From Paenalcaligenes suwonensis (lineage in GTDB: Bacteria > Pseudomonadota > Gammaproteobacteria > Burkholderiales > Burkholderiaceae_B): a stretch of DNA of 64,000 bases. Shown piece after piece: positions 1 through 8,399 of the stretch (its first letter is position 1; every line of letters begins with the position of its first letter). The stretch lies in NCBI RefSeq assembly GCF_011290505.1, contig NZ_JAANPV010000001.1, forward strand, positions 434,001 through 498,000, in the 5' to 3' direction. The position numbers and the translations under genes were made by a program. The notes beneath the pieces are model-generated. The model saw nothing but the letters and a program-made list of their open reading frames with translations. It searched no databases and was not told the DNA's origin.

Positions 1-734
1 TGCCACAGCGCGCCTGTAAAGAATTTGTAGAGGGCATGAAAAAGCTGCCTATCTCTGCCGATAAAATCCCGCACTTTGAACAGCTCAGTGAAGTGCTGAT
101 GAAGCACACTGGCTGGCAAGTAGTGGCGGTGCCTGGGCTGGTTCCTGATGATGTGTTCTTTGAGCACTTAGCCAATAGACGCTTTCCATCAGGGCAGTTC
201 ATCCGTAAAGCGCATGAGCTGGATTACCTAGAAGAACCCGACGTGTTTCACGATGTGTTCGGCCATGTCCCCATGCTGATGAACCCTGCCATTGCTGATT
301 ACATCCAAGCCTACGGTAAAGGTGGTTTGCGCGCTAAGGAACTGGGTGTATTGCACCGTTTGGCTCGTGTGTACTGGTACACCGTTGAGTTCGGCTTAGT
401 TATGGAAGATGGCTCACCACGCATTTACGGTGCAGGCATTGCCTCGTCGCGCACAGAAAGCGTGTTTAGCTTAGAAGACGATTCCCCTAATCGCATCGCC
501 TTTGATTTAGACAGGGTAATGTGTACTAATTACCGTATAGACGATTTTCAAGAAAGCTACTTTGTGATCAAAGACTTGGAAGCGTTATTAGAGCTTTCGG
601 CTATTGATTTCCAGCCCGTGTACAACCGTATTGCGTCCCGTCCTGATTTGGACCCTGGCATCCTATTGTCGGAAGACAAGGTGTATCACCGTGGATCAGG
701 CCGTTATCATGCAAACAAAAAGTCTGTGGCGTAA
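1..734 (+). CDS. phhA: Phenylalanine-4-hydroxylase, 5' end cut by window
   Basis: This enzyme hydroxylates L-phenylalanine to L-tyrosine with Fe(II), O2 and a tetrahydropterin. The reading frame is open from base 3 to the window edge, so the gene begins outside; about 243 residues are visible of a usual 270-300. Counting from the ATG at 36, the iron ligands are His72 and His77 in FHDVFGHVP and Glu118 in WYTVEFG, with the 41-residue spacing known for bacterial PAH. The ATG at 36 is internal, because the upstream residues (RACKEFVEG) continue the family sequence. An SDR gene follows after 39 bp, while the usual partner phhB (carbinolamine dehydratase) is not visible. It fits with the maiA and FAH genes downstream in tyrosine breakdown. 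Confidence 0.96.
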   Translation, partial: PQRACKEFVEGMKKLPISADKIPHFEQLSEVLMKHTGWQVVAVPGLVPDDVFFEHLANRRFPSGQFIRKAHELDYLEEPDVFHDVFGHVPMLMNPAIADYIQAYGKGGLRAKELGVLHRLARVYWYTVEFGLVMEDGSPRIYGAGIASSRTESVFSLEDDSPNRIAFDLDRVMCTNYRIDDFQESYFVIKDLEALLELSAIDFQPVYNRIASRPDLDPGILLSEDKVYHRGSGRYHANKKSVA

Positions 735-773
735 GCGAGCAGGCTGAACTCTTAGTGTAGTCAGGAAGTAAAC

Positions 774-1478
774 ATGCAAAATACACACTCACCGGTGGTG
801 ATGATTAGTGGTGCTGGTGGTAATTTGGGCCAAGCGGTGGCGCAGCACTTTGCGCAAAAAGGCGCACGCTTGGTGTTGGTGGCGCGTAATCGTAAGGCGT
901 TGGAAGCCATTGCGCCAGAAGGCGATAACGTGCACTACGTGCTTGCCGACTTGATGCAGCCTGATGCCTTACAGCAAGGGGTAGCAGCTGCTGTGAAGAA
1001 GCTTGGCAGTATTGATGTGTTGTGTAACGTGGCAGGTGGCTTTCACATGGGTGAACCCGTACACGCCACGCCGCTGAATGCATGGCAACAGCAATACGAC
1101 ATGAACGTCATGACCTTGCTGCATACCGTACAAGCCGTTGTACCGCATATGTTGTTGCAAGGCCGTGGCAAGGTGGTGAACGTAGGCGCATTTGCGTCTC
1201 GCCAAGGCTTGGCGGATATGGGCGCTTACATTGCAGCAAAAAGTGCCGTAAGCCGCATTACCGAAAGCATGGCAGCCGAGTTACGTGAAAAAGGCATTAA
1301 CGTGAACTGCGTATTGCCTACCATCATCGACACACCTCAAAACCGTGCAGCAATGCCTGATGCGGATCCAGCTCGTTGGGTCAGTCCCGAGAAATTGGCG
1401 GCAGTGATGGCGTTTTTAGCGTCTGAAGATGCTAGCGCTATTCATGGTGCTAGTGTGCCTGTGACAGGGCTTAGCTAA
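774..1478 (+). CDS. SDR oxidoreductase, dihydropteridine-reductase-like
   Basis: This 234-residue short-chain dehydrogenase has the nucleotide loop SGAGGNLG (residues 12-19), NVAGG (85-89) and the catalytic pair Tyr152-x3-Lys156. The segment LPTIIDTPQNRAAMPDAD (181-198) resembles the same part of animal quinonoid dihydropteridine reductase (LPVTLDTPMNRKSMPEAD, recalled from memory), as does the glycine-rich loop. Because it lies 39 bp behind phhA, a role in regenerating the pterin cofactor of PhhA is an attractive inference. Other SDRs also carry a DTPxNR motif, so a generic SDR role remains possible. The ATG at 774 follows a purine-rich AGGAAG. Confidence 0.85.
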   Translation: MQNTHSPVVMISGAGGNLGQAVAQHFAQKGARLVLVARNRKALEAIAPEGDNVHYVLADLMQPDALQQGVAAAVKKLGSIDVLCNVAGGFHMGEPVHATPLNAWQQQYDMNVMTLLHTVQAVVPHMLLQGRGKVVNVGAFASRQGLADMGAYIAAKSAVSRITESMAAELREKGINVNCVLPTIIDTPQNRAAMPDADPARWVSPEKLAAVMAFLASEDASAIHGASVPVTGLS

Positions 1479-1510
1479 TCTAGGCATAACGGGCAGCGGT
1501 CGGGGGAAAG

Positions 1511-1640
1511 CCTGCCGTTCCCCAGCGTGTGCGATGAATATAGTGTGAACGGGTAGGTGTTGGGTTTACAAGCCCACGTACTCAAGACTGTCTGCTGTAG
1601 CCTAAGGCTGCGAAAGTATTTTTTAATTTGTAAACCAAAT
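1511..1640. repeat. 130-bp direct repeat, copy 1
   Basis: It matches 1878-2007 without gaps (offset 367 bp) with about 9 differences over 130 positions by eye. It contains the hairpin TGGGTT-TACA-AGCCCA and the near-palindrome AGCCTAAGGCT, then an A/T-rich end. No terminal inverted repeats or transposase is associated. Confidence 0.85.
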
Positions 1641-1877
1641 AAAAAAACACTTCCATCCGCCTTTCCTTCGTCGCTTGCCACGGTTTTTGCGATGGTAGCT
1701 ATTGAAGGCTAGACAGATTTTTGTGACGGGCTCAGGAGAGAGTCCCTTTGCCCAGTTCCCCGTTATACAGGCAGCATTGCCACTACAGTAAGGGCAGTAA
1801 ATCTAGTAACATTCAGACTCATCAGGGGGACGGAGAGGAAACTTTTTTGATTTGGTGTACAAATCACAAAAAGCTTT

Positions 1878-2007
1878 CCTGCAGTTCCCCAGCGTGTGCG
1901 ATGAATACAGAGTGAGCGGGTAGGTGTTGGGTTTACAAGCCCATTTACTCACGACTGTCTGCTGTAGCCTAAGGCTGCGAAAGTATTTTTTAATTTGTAC
2001 GCCAAAT
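1878..2007. repeat. 130-bp direct repeat, copy 2
   Basis: Second copy of the 1511-1640 element, about 93 percent identical by eye. Both hairpin-forming parts are kept exactly, and the differences cluster in the segments between them. Confidence 0.85.
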
Positions 2008-2053
2008 CACAAAAAGTTGTTCCGCAGTCCCTCGGCATATGCGATGAATACAG
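1987..2053. repeat. Partial tandem copy, 143-bp offset
   Basis: This segment realigns with 1844-1910 at an offset of 143 bp, sharing CAAATCACAAAAAG and GCGATGAATACAG with diverged bases between. It shows that the region is a degraded tandem array rather than one simple duplication. Confidence 0.6.
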
Positions 2054-2063
2054 CCACCACCTT

Positions 2064-2714
2064 TTATGCCTCAGCGTCAGGTTGCTGAGCTGGCGCAGCT
2101 TGTTGAAACGCGGGTAGCGCTTCGCAAGCATCTACGATACGGTTAATCGTAGGATAGTCTTCCATAGGCAAATTAAAACGCTTGGCATTAAACACCTGAG
2201 GCACCAAGCAGCAGTCAGCAAGCCCTGGCGTATCACCGTGACAGAATGTGCCTGTCAGCGGATCATTGGCCAACATGGCTTCTACGGCGGCCAAGCCTTG
2301 CTTCAGCCAGTGTAAATACCATTCATTTTTTTGATCGGCACTCACACCCAGCGTGTTCTGCAAATACTTCAAGATGCGCAGATTATTAATGGGGTGAATA
2401 TCGCAAGCAATGGTCAAGGCCAACGCACGTACACGAGCGCGTTCGGCTGCTGTTGTAGGCAGTAGGGCAGTGCTCGCGTGAGTCTCGTCCAGATACTCAA
2501 TAATGGCCAAGGATTGCGTTAACGTTAGGCCGTCATCGGTTTCTAGGCTGGGTACTATTCCCATAGGGTTTTTTGCCAGATAAGCAGGCTGATATTGCTG
2601 CCCGCCATCGCGCAACAGGTGCACGGGAATGATCTCAAATGGCAACTGTTTCAATGCGAGGGCAATACGAACCCTATATGCCGCAGAACTGCGGAAATAA
2701 CTATATAGTTTCAT
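2064..2714 (-). CDS. maiA: Maleylacetoacetate isomerase (zeta-class GST)
   Basis: MaiA isomerises maleylacetoacetate (or maleylpyruvate) to the fumaryl form using glutathione. The 216-residue protein starts with the zeta-GST signature SSAAYRVRIAL (residues 9-19), followed by the thioredoxin-like glutathione site (NPMGIVPSLE, then TQSLAIIEYL) and a helical C-terminal domain. It is the last gene of a minus-strand run beginning at the VOC gene near 7.2 kb and lies 62 bp after the FAH-family hydrolase, the enzyme acting next in homogentisate or gentisate breakdown. Length is normal for the family. Confidence 0.93.
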   Translation of the reverse strand: MKLYSYFRSSAAYRVRIALALKQLPFEIIPVHLLRDGGQQYQPAYLAKNPMGIVPSLETDDGLTLTQSLAIIEYLDETHASTALLPTTAAERARVRALALTIACDIHPINNLRILKYLQNTLGVSADQKNEWYLHWLKQGLAAVEAMLANDPLTGTFCHGDTPGLADCCLVPQVFNAKRFNLPMEDYPTINRIVDACEALPAFQQAAPAQQPDAEA

Positions 2715-2776
2715 GGGGATATCTAGGCCGGTGAAGGCTACCCGCCTGCGTGCTGCAAGCGGGCATACCTAGTGGA

Positions 2777-3790
2777 TTAGGAGTTTGGTACTACGCGTTG
2801 TTCAATAGCGCCAAAAATGCTTTGGCCTTGCGCATCCAGCATCTCAATTTTCACAGTGTCGCCGTACTTCAAGAAAGGAGTTTGCGGTGCACCGGTTTCA
2901 ATGGTTTCGTACATACGTACTTCGGCCAAGCAGCAGTAACCCACGCCACCGTTCTCAATAGAAGAACCGTGCAAGTTACCTTGCTTGTTGGACACCGTAC
3001 CCGAACCAATAATAGAACCTGCTTCTACTTCACGTGATTTGGTAACGTGCGCTACCAATTGCGCAAAGTTAAATGTCATGTCGGTACCCGCATCAGGGTT
3101 ACCAAACAGTTTGCCGTTCAGGTGTACGGTCAATGGACGGTGTACTTTGGTGTCTTGCCACGCATCACCCAATTCGTCGGGAGTGATGGCTACTGGTGAA
3201 AACGCCGAAGCGGGTTTGGATTGGAAGAAACCAAAGCCTTTAGCCAGTTCGCCTGGAATCAAATTACGCAGCGATACGTCATTCACCAACATCAACAAGC
3301 GGATAGCACCCGCAGTTTGTTCTGGTGTAGCACCAATAGGCAAGTCGCCAGTGATCACAGCAATTTCAGCTTCTAGGTCGATGCCCCATTCTTCAGAAGG
3401 CACAGGGATATCATCACGTGGGCCAATGAAGGAGTCCGAACCGCCTTGGTACATTAGGGGATCAGTCCAGAACGATGCGGGCAACTCAGCGCCACGAGCA
3501 CGACGTACCAATTCAACGTGGTTCACGTAAGCGGAACCGTCAGCCCATTGGTAAGCGCGTGGCAGTGGAGAGTGCACAGCGTTGCTATCAAAGGGTTTTG
3601 CATCAGCAACGTCGTTACGGTTTAGCGCGTCGTAAACGGTTTGCAGTTGAGGCTCAACCTGCTCCCAGTTATCCAGGGCAGCTTGCAGGGTGGCAGCGAT
3701 CTGGGGCACGGGCGTGTAGCGTGTCAATGTCCGGTCTACAATGATCAGGGTACCATCACGGCCACCTTGTTTTAGGGTAGCAAGTTTCAT
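2777..3790 (-). CDS. fahA: Fumarylacetoacetate hydrolase family protein
   Basis: This 337-residue hydrolase of the FAH superfamily should cleave fumarylacetoacetate (or fumarylpyruvate) to fumarate plus acetoacetate (or pyruvate). Acidic metal-binding residues are visible in the segment WGIDLEAEIAVITGD, followed by LMLVNDVSLR and KGFGFFQSKPASAFSP. The C-terminal GSGTVSNKQGN and YGDTVKIEM match the catalytic core end. It is shorter than the roughly 420-residue eukaryote-like FahA and resembles the shorter bacterial type found next to maiA. It is in an operon with the TRAP genes and maiA. The exact substrate is inferred. Confidence 0.88.
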   Translation of the reverse strand: MKLATLKQGGRDGTLIIVDRTLTRYTPVPQIAATLQAALDNWEQVEPQLQTVYDALNRNDVADAKPFDSNAVHSPLPRAYQWADGSAYVNHVELVRRARGAELPASFWTDPLMYQGGSDSFIGPRDDIPVPSEEWGIDLEAEIAVITGDLPIGATPEQTAGAIRLLMLVNDVSLRNLIPGELAKGFGFFQSKPASAFSPVAITPDELGDAWQDTKVHRPLTVHLNGKLFGNPDAGTDMTFNFAQLVAHVTKSREVEAGSIIGSGTVSNKQGNLHGSSIENGGVGYCCLAEVRMYETIETGAPQTPFLKYGDTVKIEMLDAQGQSIFGAIEQRVVPNS

Positions 3791-3852
3791 AATGACTTTT
3801 CCTTATTCGGTATTGGTGGGCAAGGGCTGGGCTAGGCCGCAGCCCTTACAAA

Positions 3853-4863
3853 TTAGTTAGCAGGAGCGCGCAGCTTCTCGATTTCGCTAAAGGTTTCAGC
3901 GGCGAACTCAGGGCCAATCTCGGCGTTAAAGCTTTCCCATACAGGTTGCATTTTTTCGCGGAAACGGATCATTTCAGCATCGCTTACTTCGTTCACTTCT
4001 AAGCCTTGAGCAGCCAGTGCAGCTTGGGCTTCAGCGGCTTGTTGGCGAGCAATTTCACGCTGGTAAATACGGGTTTCTTCAGCGGCTTCCTTGATGATCT
4101 GTTGATCAGCTTCAGACAGCTTGTCCCAGAACTTTTTGGATGCCAGCGGCAAGAATGCGCCGTAGGAGTGCTTGGTCAACGACAGGTATTTCTGTACTTC
4201 ACCCAGTTTTAGGGAAGAAGTTACTGCAGTAGGTGTACCTTGGCCGTCAATCGTGCGGGTTTCCAATGCCGTGTAGATTTCAGGTACCGCTAAGGACACG
4301 GGGTTTGCGCCCAGTGCTTTTAGCGTTTCTTGAGAAATCTTGGCTTGTACAGCACGGAACTTCAGGCCTTCAAAGTCTTCGGGCTTGGTAATAGGGTGCT
4401 TGCTGTTGGTGGCGTTGAAAAAGCCGTTTTCCCAGTACGCCAAGCCCACCAAGCCTTTTTCTGGCAATTGGTCTAACAAGCGTTGGCCAATAGCGCCGTC
4501 CAAAATGGTGTCGGCTTCTTGTTCGTTCGCGAACAAGAATGGGTAGTCCAGAATTTCAAACTCACGCACCATACCGGTTAGGGTAGAGGTTTGTGGCACG
4601 GTAAATTCAATGGTGCCGCCTTGCAATGCAGAGGTTACTTGTACGTCGTTACCCAATGCTGCGTTGTAGTAAGGACGGATTTTGATGCGGCCATCACTTT
4701 TCTCTTTTACCAAGTCAATAAACTTGGCCACACCCAAACCTTGGTGGGAGTTTTTAGGCAGCGTTACTGCAAACTTTGCATCAATAGTTTGAGCAATAGC
4801 TGCGCTGGACAGCAAGCCAGTAACCAGTAATACACCCAGTTTTTTTAGTAGCGTAGTGCGCAT
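3853..4863 (-). CDS. dctP: TRAP transporter substrate-binding protein, DctP family
   Basis: This is the periplasmic solute receptor of a tripartite ATP-independent transporter. A signal peptide is clear (KK, hydrophobic core, AIAQ at about residue 25). The mature part has the DctP-family pattern, including GLVGLAYWENGFFNATNS, KPEDFEGLKFR and the arginine-containing FRAVQ segment where the family typically binds carboxylates. It lies directly behind the two membrane subunits and ahead of the FAH gene, suggesting import of a carboxylated aromatic or its ring-cleavage product. The order dctQ-dctM-dctP is transcribed on the minus strand. Confidence 0.93.
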   Translation of the reverse strand: MRTTLLKKLGVLLVTGLLSSAAIAQTIDAKFAVTLPKNSHQGLGVAKFIDLVKEKSDGRIKIRPYYNAALGNDVQVTSALQGGTIEFTVPQTSTLTGMVREFEILDYPFLFANEQEADTILDGAIGQRLLDQLPEKGLVGLAYWENGFFNATNSKHPITKPEDFEGLKFRAVQAKISQETLKALGANPVSLAVPEIYTALETRTIDGQGTPTAVTSSLKLGEVQKYLSLTKHSYGAFLPLASKKFWDKLSEADQQIIKEAAEETRIYQREIARQQAAEAQAALAAQGLEVNEVSDAEMIRFREKMQPVWESFNAEIGPEFAAETFSEIEKLRAPAN

Positions 4864-4894
4864 AGGGATATCTCCAGAATAATAAGTATTGTGT

Positions 4895-6178
4895 TTAACG
4901 CCACCACGAAGCAGGTGTGATCACCAGCTGTGGGAACAAAATAAGCAGTATCAAAATAATCAGTTCAGCGATCAAGAAAGGCATCACGCCACGTGTTGCG
5001 CGTTCAATGCTGATCTTGCCAAGCGAACTTACTACGTTCAGTACTACCCCAATTGGGGGGACGATCATGCCAATCGCGCAGTTCATCACAAACAGCACGC
5101 CTAGGTACACAGGGTCTACACCTGCATCCACGGCAATAGGCACGAACACTGGGGCAAAAATCAGCACCAATGGGATCATGTCTAGCACCATACCAGCGGT
5201 GAACACTACAGCCATCATGACGGCGACCAACAAGATGGGGTTGTCGGTAAAGACATCCATCCACTCACCAACTTGGTAAGGAATGTCGGCAATGGTGATC
5301 ATGTAAGAAGCTACCATCGCCAGCGCAGCCAAAATCAGTACTACGGCTGACGAGCGTGCAGACATCAACAAGCAGTGATAAATGCGGCTCCATGTCAGTT
5401 CACGGTAAATAACAGTACCTACAAACAGTGCGTAGGCTGCTGCGACTACCGCCGCTTCGGTAGGAGTAAAAATACCAAAGCGCAAACCACCAATAATGAT
5501 GACTGGCATCAGCAGTGCCCAGAAACTTTGGTACACCACTTTTAAACGCTCACGCATAGGAACGCGAGGGTTAATGGTGGCGGTAGTATCTTTGCGAGAC
5601 ACCAAATACCACGCCACGATCAGCGATACGGCCATCAAGATACCGGGCACAATACCAGCCATAAATAGGCGGGTAATGGACACGTTGGTGACCACACCAA
5701 ACAGTAGTAAACCAATGGAAGGTGGCAAGACGGGGGCAATAATCCCACCGGCAGCCATCAGGCCACCAGCACGCGCTGGGTCGTAACCCGCTTGGCGCAT
5801 CATAGGCATCAAGATTGCTGCCAATGCAGCCGTATCCGCCACAGCAGAGCCGGACAAACTGGCTAATAACAAGGCGGCAAAAATCGTGACGTAGCCCAGA
5901 CCACCACGCAAGTGGCCGAAGAAGGCGCTCGCTAAATTCACAATGCGTTTAGACAAACCGCCAGCGTTCATGAATTCGCCAGCCAGAATGAAAAAAGGCA
6001 CTGCCATCAAAATAAAGTTATCAGCACCGCCAATAGCGTTCTGCACCACGATTTGGGTATCGAACGAGTCGGTGGCCATCATGATGCCGATGGCAGAAAA
6101 AAGCAGGGCAAAAGCGATGGGCATGCCGATGAAAATCAGCCCAACCAGAATGCCGAGAAACAATAATACGGCGGTCAT
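4895..6178 (-). CDS. dctM: TRAP transporter large permease, DctM family
   Basis: The 427-residue multi-pass membrane protein is the ion-coupled transport subunit. It has about a dozen hydrophobic helices and DctM-family motifs such as GMPIAFALLFSA, VPFFILAGEFMNAGG, GGIIAPVLPPSI and CAIGMIVPPIG near the end. It starts 1 bp after the dctQ stop, so translation is probably coupled, and is followed by dctP. Length is normal. Confidence 0.95.
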   Translation of the reverse strand: MTAVLLFLGILVGLIFIGMPIAFALLFSAIGIMMATDSFDTQIVVQNAIGGADNFILMAVPFFILAGEFMNAGGLSKRIVNLASAFFGHLRGGLGYVTIFAALLLASLSGSAVADTAALAAILMPMMRQAGYDPARAGGLMAAGGIIAPVLPPSIGLLLFGVVTNVSITRLFMAGIVPGILMAVSLIVAWYLVSRKDTTATINPRVPMRERLKVVYQSFWALLMPVIIIGGLRFGIFTPTEAAVVAAAYALFVGTVIYRELTWSRIYHCLLMSARSSAVVLILAALAMVASYMITIADIPYQVGEWMDVFTDNPILLVAVMMAVVFTAGMVLDMIPLVLIFAPVFVPIAVDAGVDPVYLGVLFVMNCAIGMIVPPIGVVLNVVSSLGKISIERATRGVMPFLIAELIILILLILFPQLVITPASWWR

Positions 6179-6179
6179 G

Positions 6180-6674
6180 TTATTCGTCTCCGCCAGGGAA
6201 ACCTGTGGGGCTAGTGACGCTTTCCCACAAATTCAAAATGGTACTTAAAACCAAACCCACACCAAAAACAATAGCGGTGCCATACAGCCATGCATAGGAA
6301 ATACCGAGCACGGGGTAGCTATTGTCCATGTTGATTAAGGTTTGCTTCCAACCGCCAATAACAAAAATAACACCGCCAACCAGCATCAAGAGGCTGCTGA
6401 TCGCAACCAAGAGTTTGCGGCAAGTAGGCGTGCGTTTGGCCAGAAAGGAATTAAAAGCAATGTGGGCGTGCTGACGGGTTGCCAGCACAGCGCCAAGGAA
6501 GATTAGCCAGACGAACAACAGTCGTGCTAATTCTTCCGAAACCGCAATACCCGAGTCGAAGCCATAGCGCAAAACCACATTGGCAAATACCAAGATGGCC
6601 ATAATGGCAAGGCAAACGACTAGAAACAGCTCTAGCCCCTTGTTGATCCAATGTGTCAGGGATTTAAGAAACAT
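6180..6674 (-). CDS. dctQ: TRAP transporter small permease, DctQ family
   Basis: This 164-residue inner-membrane protein has four predicted helices and the family core (ISEEL/VSEELARLLFVWLIFLGA around residues 43-63). It partners DctM and is encoded directly ahead of it, 15 bp behind the VOC gene. The C-terminal tail is hydrophilic and short, as usual. Confidence 0.92.
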   Translation of the reverse strand: MFLKSLTHWINKGLELFLVVCLAIMAILVFANVVLRYGFDSGIAVSEELARLLFVWLIFLGAVLATRQHAHIAFNSFLAKRTPTCRKLLVAISSLLMLVGGVIFVIGGWKQTLINMDNSYPVLGISYAWLYGTAIVFGVGLVLSTILNLWESVTSPTGFPGGDE

Positions 6675-6689
6675 GCGTGATCCAGAGGT

Positions 6690-7229
6690 TTAGTTGGCCT
6701 GATAGCTGCCGTCATGCATCCACTGTGCATGTTGTGGGGCTTTTTTGGTGCGGTCCCACTCTTCCAACATGGCCCATTTCACATCGTCCAGTTTCTTGCT
6801 CATGTCTGGGGTGGCGGTGTTGGCAGCCAGTTCCAGACGGTGACCGTTAGGGTCAAAGAAATAGATGGATTTGAAAATAGTGTGATCAGTAGGGCCAACT
6901 ACAGAGATACCATCGGCTTCCAGAATGGCTTTAGTGCGCATCAGGTCGTCTACGGAATCTACTTCCAGCGCCAAGTGCTGCACCCAAGTAGGGGTGTTGG
7001 TATCACGGCCCATTTCAGGGCGGGTAGGCAGCTCAAAAAACGCCAATACGTTGCCGTTACCTGCATCCAGGAATACGTGCATGTAAGGATCGGGTTCTTT
7101 AGTGGAAGGCACTTCATTTTCAGCGATAGCCAGAATGAAACGCATGTTCAGGTACTTGCCGTACCACTCCACAGTTTCCTTAGCGTTTTTACAGCGGTAA
7201 GCAACGTGGTGAATTTTTTTGATTTGCAT
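6690..7229 (-). CDS. VOC-fold metalloenzyme, extradiol-dioxygenase-like
   Basis: The protein has 179 residues counted from the ATG at 7229, which has AAGGGGA upstream; a longer frame to 7280 lacks a ribosome site. Two beta-alpha-beta-beta-beta modules are visible, with likely metal ligands His8 (HHVAY), His85 (VQHLALEV) and Glu133 (HRLELA). The fold includes glyoxalases and extradiol dioxygenases. It is the first gene of an operon that continues with a TRAP importer, an FAH hydrolase and MaiA, so ring cleavage or another step on an aromatic acid is a plausible role. The family alone cannot fix the reaction. Confidence 0.85.
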   Translation of the reverse strand: MQIKKIHHVAYRCKNAKETVEWYGKYLNMRFILAIAENEVPSTKEPDPYMHVFLDAGNGNVLAFFELPTRPEMGRDTNTPTWVQHLALEVDSVDDLMRTKAILEADGISVVGPTDHTIFKSIYFFDPNGHRLELAANTATPDMSKKLDDVKWAMLEEWDRTKKAPQHAQWMHDGSYQAN

Positions 7230-7338
7230 GGATGTCCCCTTAAAGGTAGAGCTGTGACCATGTGGGCCGTGTAGCCACATTAGGAGCCAAAAGTGGCCCA
7301 GATCACACAGTGACGAACCTATTACAAGGCATTATTAC

Positions 7339-7388
7339 TTATAAAACAAATGATATTTATGGATTGTTATATCAATTTACCTTATAAA
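7339..7388. promoter_or_regulatory. Candidate LysR operator in divergent promoter region
   Basis: Between the VOC operon and the divergent LysR gene lies an A/T-rich stretch with CTTATAAA repeated at 7339-7346 and 7381-7388 (42 bp apart, four helical turns) and the dyad TGATAT-N12-ATATCA at 7351-7374. LysR regulators usually bind such sites between themselves and their target. The assignment is by position only. Confidence 0.35.
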
Positions 7389-7419
7389 TTAGGGGTAACC
7401 ATTAGATAAGGAAAAACAC

Positions 7420-8394
7420 GTGTCTGCAGATCAATTACAGCTTTTGCGTAGCAAGCGTAACGTGACCTTACGGCAGTTGCGTGCCTTTGTGGCCGTGGCG
7501 CGTACGGGCAGCTTTTCACTGGCGGCGGAAAGCCTGTTTGTGAGTCAGTCTGCAGTCAGTGCGTTAATCAAAGAATTAGAAACGGCATTGGGTCTGGTGC
7601 TTATAGATAGAAGCACACGTAGGCTGCAGCTTTCCGAGGTGGGGGAAGATCTGCTACCTATTATTGGCAAGGTGCTGAATGATTTAGATCATGCTTTAGA
7701 TGAATCAGCCAACCTGAAAGACTTAAAAAGTGGGTTGGTGCGTATTGCCGCTCCGCAGTTGATGTCGTCTACCTTATTGCCCGGCATTATCGCCGCCTAT
7801 ACCCAGCGTTACCCGGGTATACGGGTGAAGTTGGTGGATTGCGCAGTGGAAAGCGTGGTGTCCCGTGTGTTTTCCGGCGAGGTGGATTTAGGTTTAGGGC
7901 CTGAGCGTGATAATAACTCCGACATTCATGCCGAGGCGCTATTCAAGGGCCCATTTATGGCGGTATTCCCCCCAGGGCATCCTTTGGAAAAGCTACGCAG
8001 GGTGTGCTGGTCTGATTTAACACAATACCCGCTCATTTCCTTGCAAGGGCAGTTTATCGAGCGTTTGTCAGAGGACTTATACGGCGCCATCCGCGGCATG
8101 GTATTAGAACCAGCCAATGAAGTGACCTTTATGTCTACCGCGTTAGCAATGGTGAATGCTGGCTTAGGCGTCACCATTTGCGTGGCCTATGCGACGCCAT
8201 TGGTGAAGCTTTATCAATTAGAGATGCGGGCCTTGTATAGGCCAGTGATTACACGCAGCTTTTATTTGTTCACCCGCCAAGGGCGTGCCTTGTCACCTGC
8301 TGCCACCAGTTTTATTCATTTCTTGCACGAGTATATGGCTCAGCATCCTATGCTCAAAGCCAGCGTACGCGAGCGAAAAACCAAAGCGGAGTAG
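7420..8394 (+). CDS. LysR-family transcriptional regulator
   Basis: This 324-residue regulator has an N-terminal winged helix-turn-helix (residues about 16-75, TLRQLRAFVAVARTGSFSLA then SQSAVSALIKELE) and a periplasmic-binding-protein-like effector domain. It starts at GTG 7420 with AAGGA 8 bp upstream. It is divergent from the VOC-TRAP-FAH-maiA operon, which it probably controls in response to the transported compound or an intermediate. It converges with the PAS-LuxR gene at a 5-bp gap. Confidence 0.93.
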   Translation: MSADQLQLLRSKRNVTLRQLRAFVAVARTGSFSLAAESLFVSQSAVSALIKELETALGLVLIDRSTRRLQLSEVGEDLLPIIGKVLNDLDHALDESANLKDLKSGLVRIAAPQLMSSTLLPGIIAAYTQRYPGIRVKLVDCAVESVVSRVFSGEVDLGLGPERDNNSDIHAEALFKGPFMAVFPPGHPLEKLRRVCWSDLTQYPLISLQGQFIERLSEDLYGAIRGMVLEPANEVTFMSTALAMVNAGLGVTICVAYATPLVKLYQLEMRALYRPVITRSFYLFTRQGRALSPAATSFIHFLHEYMAQHPMLKASVRERKTKAE

Positions 8395-8399
8395 CAAAA

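Larger units (their letters stand above)
1479..2063. other. 585-bp convergent intergenic region with degenerate repeats
   Basis: No convincing gene lies here; the SDR gene and maiA both run towards it. It holds two long direct repeats (1511-1640 and 1878-2007), a third partial copy offset by 143 bp, T-rich stretches and small hairpins. Short minus-strand frames run across the repeats, but the repeat offsets (367 and 143 bp) are not multiples of three and no ribosome binding site is seen, so coding is doubtful. Confidence 0.6.

Noticed and set aside
1475-1681. Minus-strand frame across repeat copy 1 (and a similar one across copy 2)
   Set aside because: Frames are open but short, lack a ribosome site, and the tandem offsets are not multiples of three; likely a by-product of the repeat.
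1720-1860. Weak resemblance to a glycine or cobalamin riboswitch (GGAGAGAG, CAGGGGGACGGAG)
   Set aside because: Core motifs are missing and both flanking genes converge on this region, so no gene lies downstream to be regulated.
2985-3530. 181-residue plus-strand frame opposite the FAH gene
   Set aside because: Shadow of the FAH gene, which has full family conservation on the minus strand.
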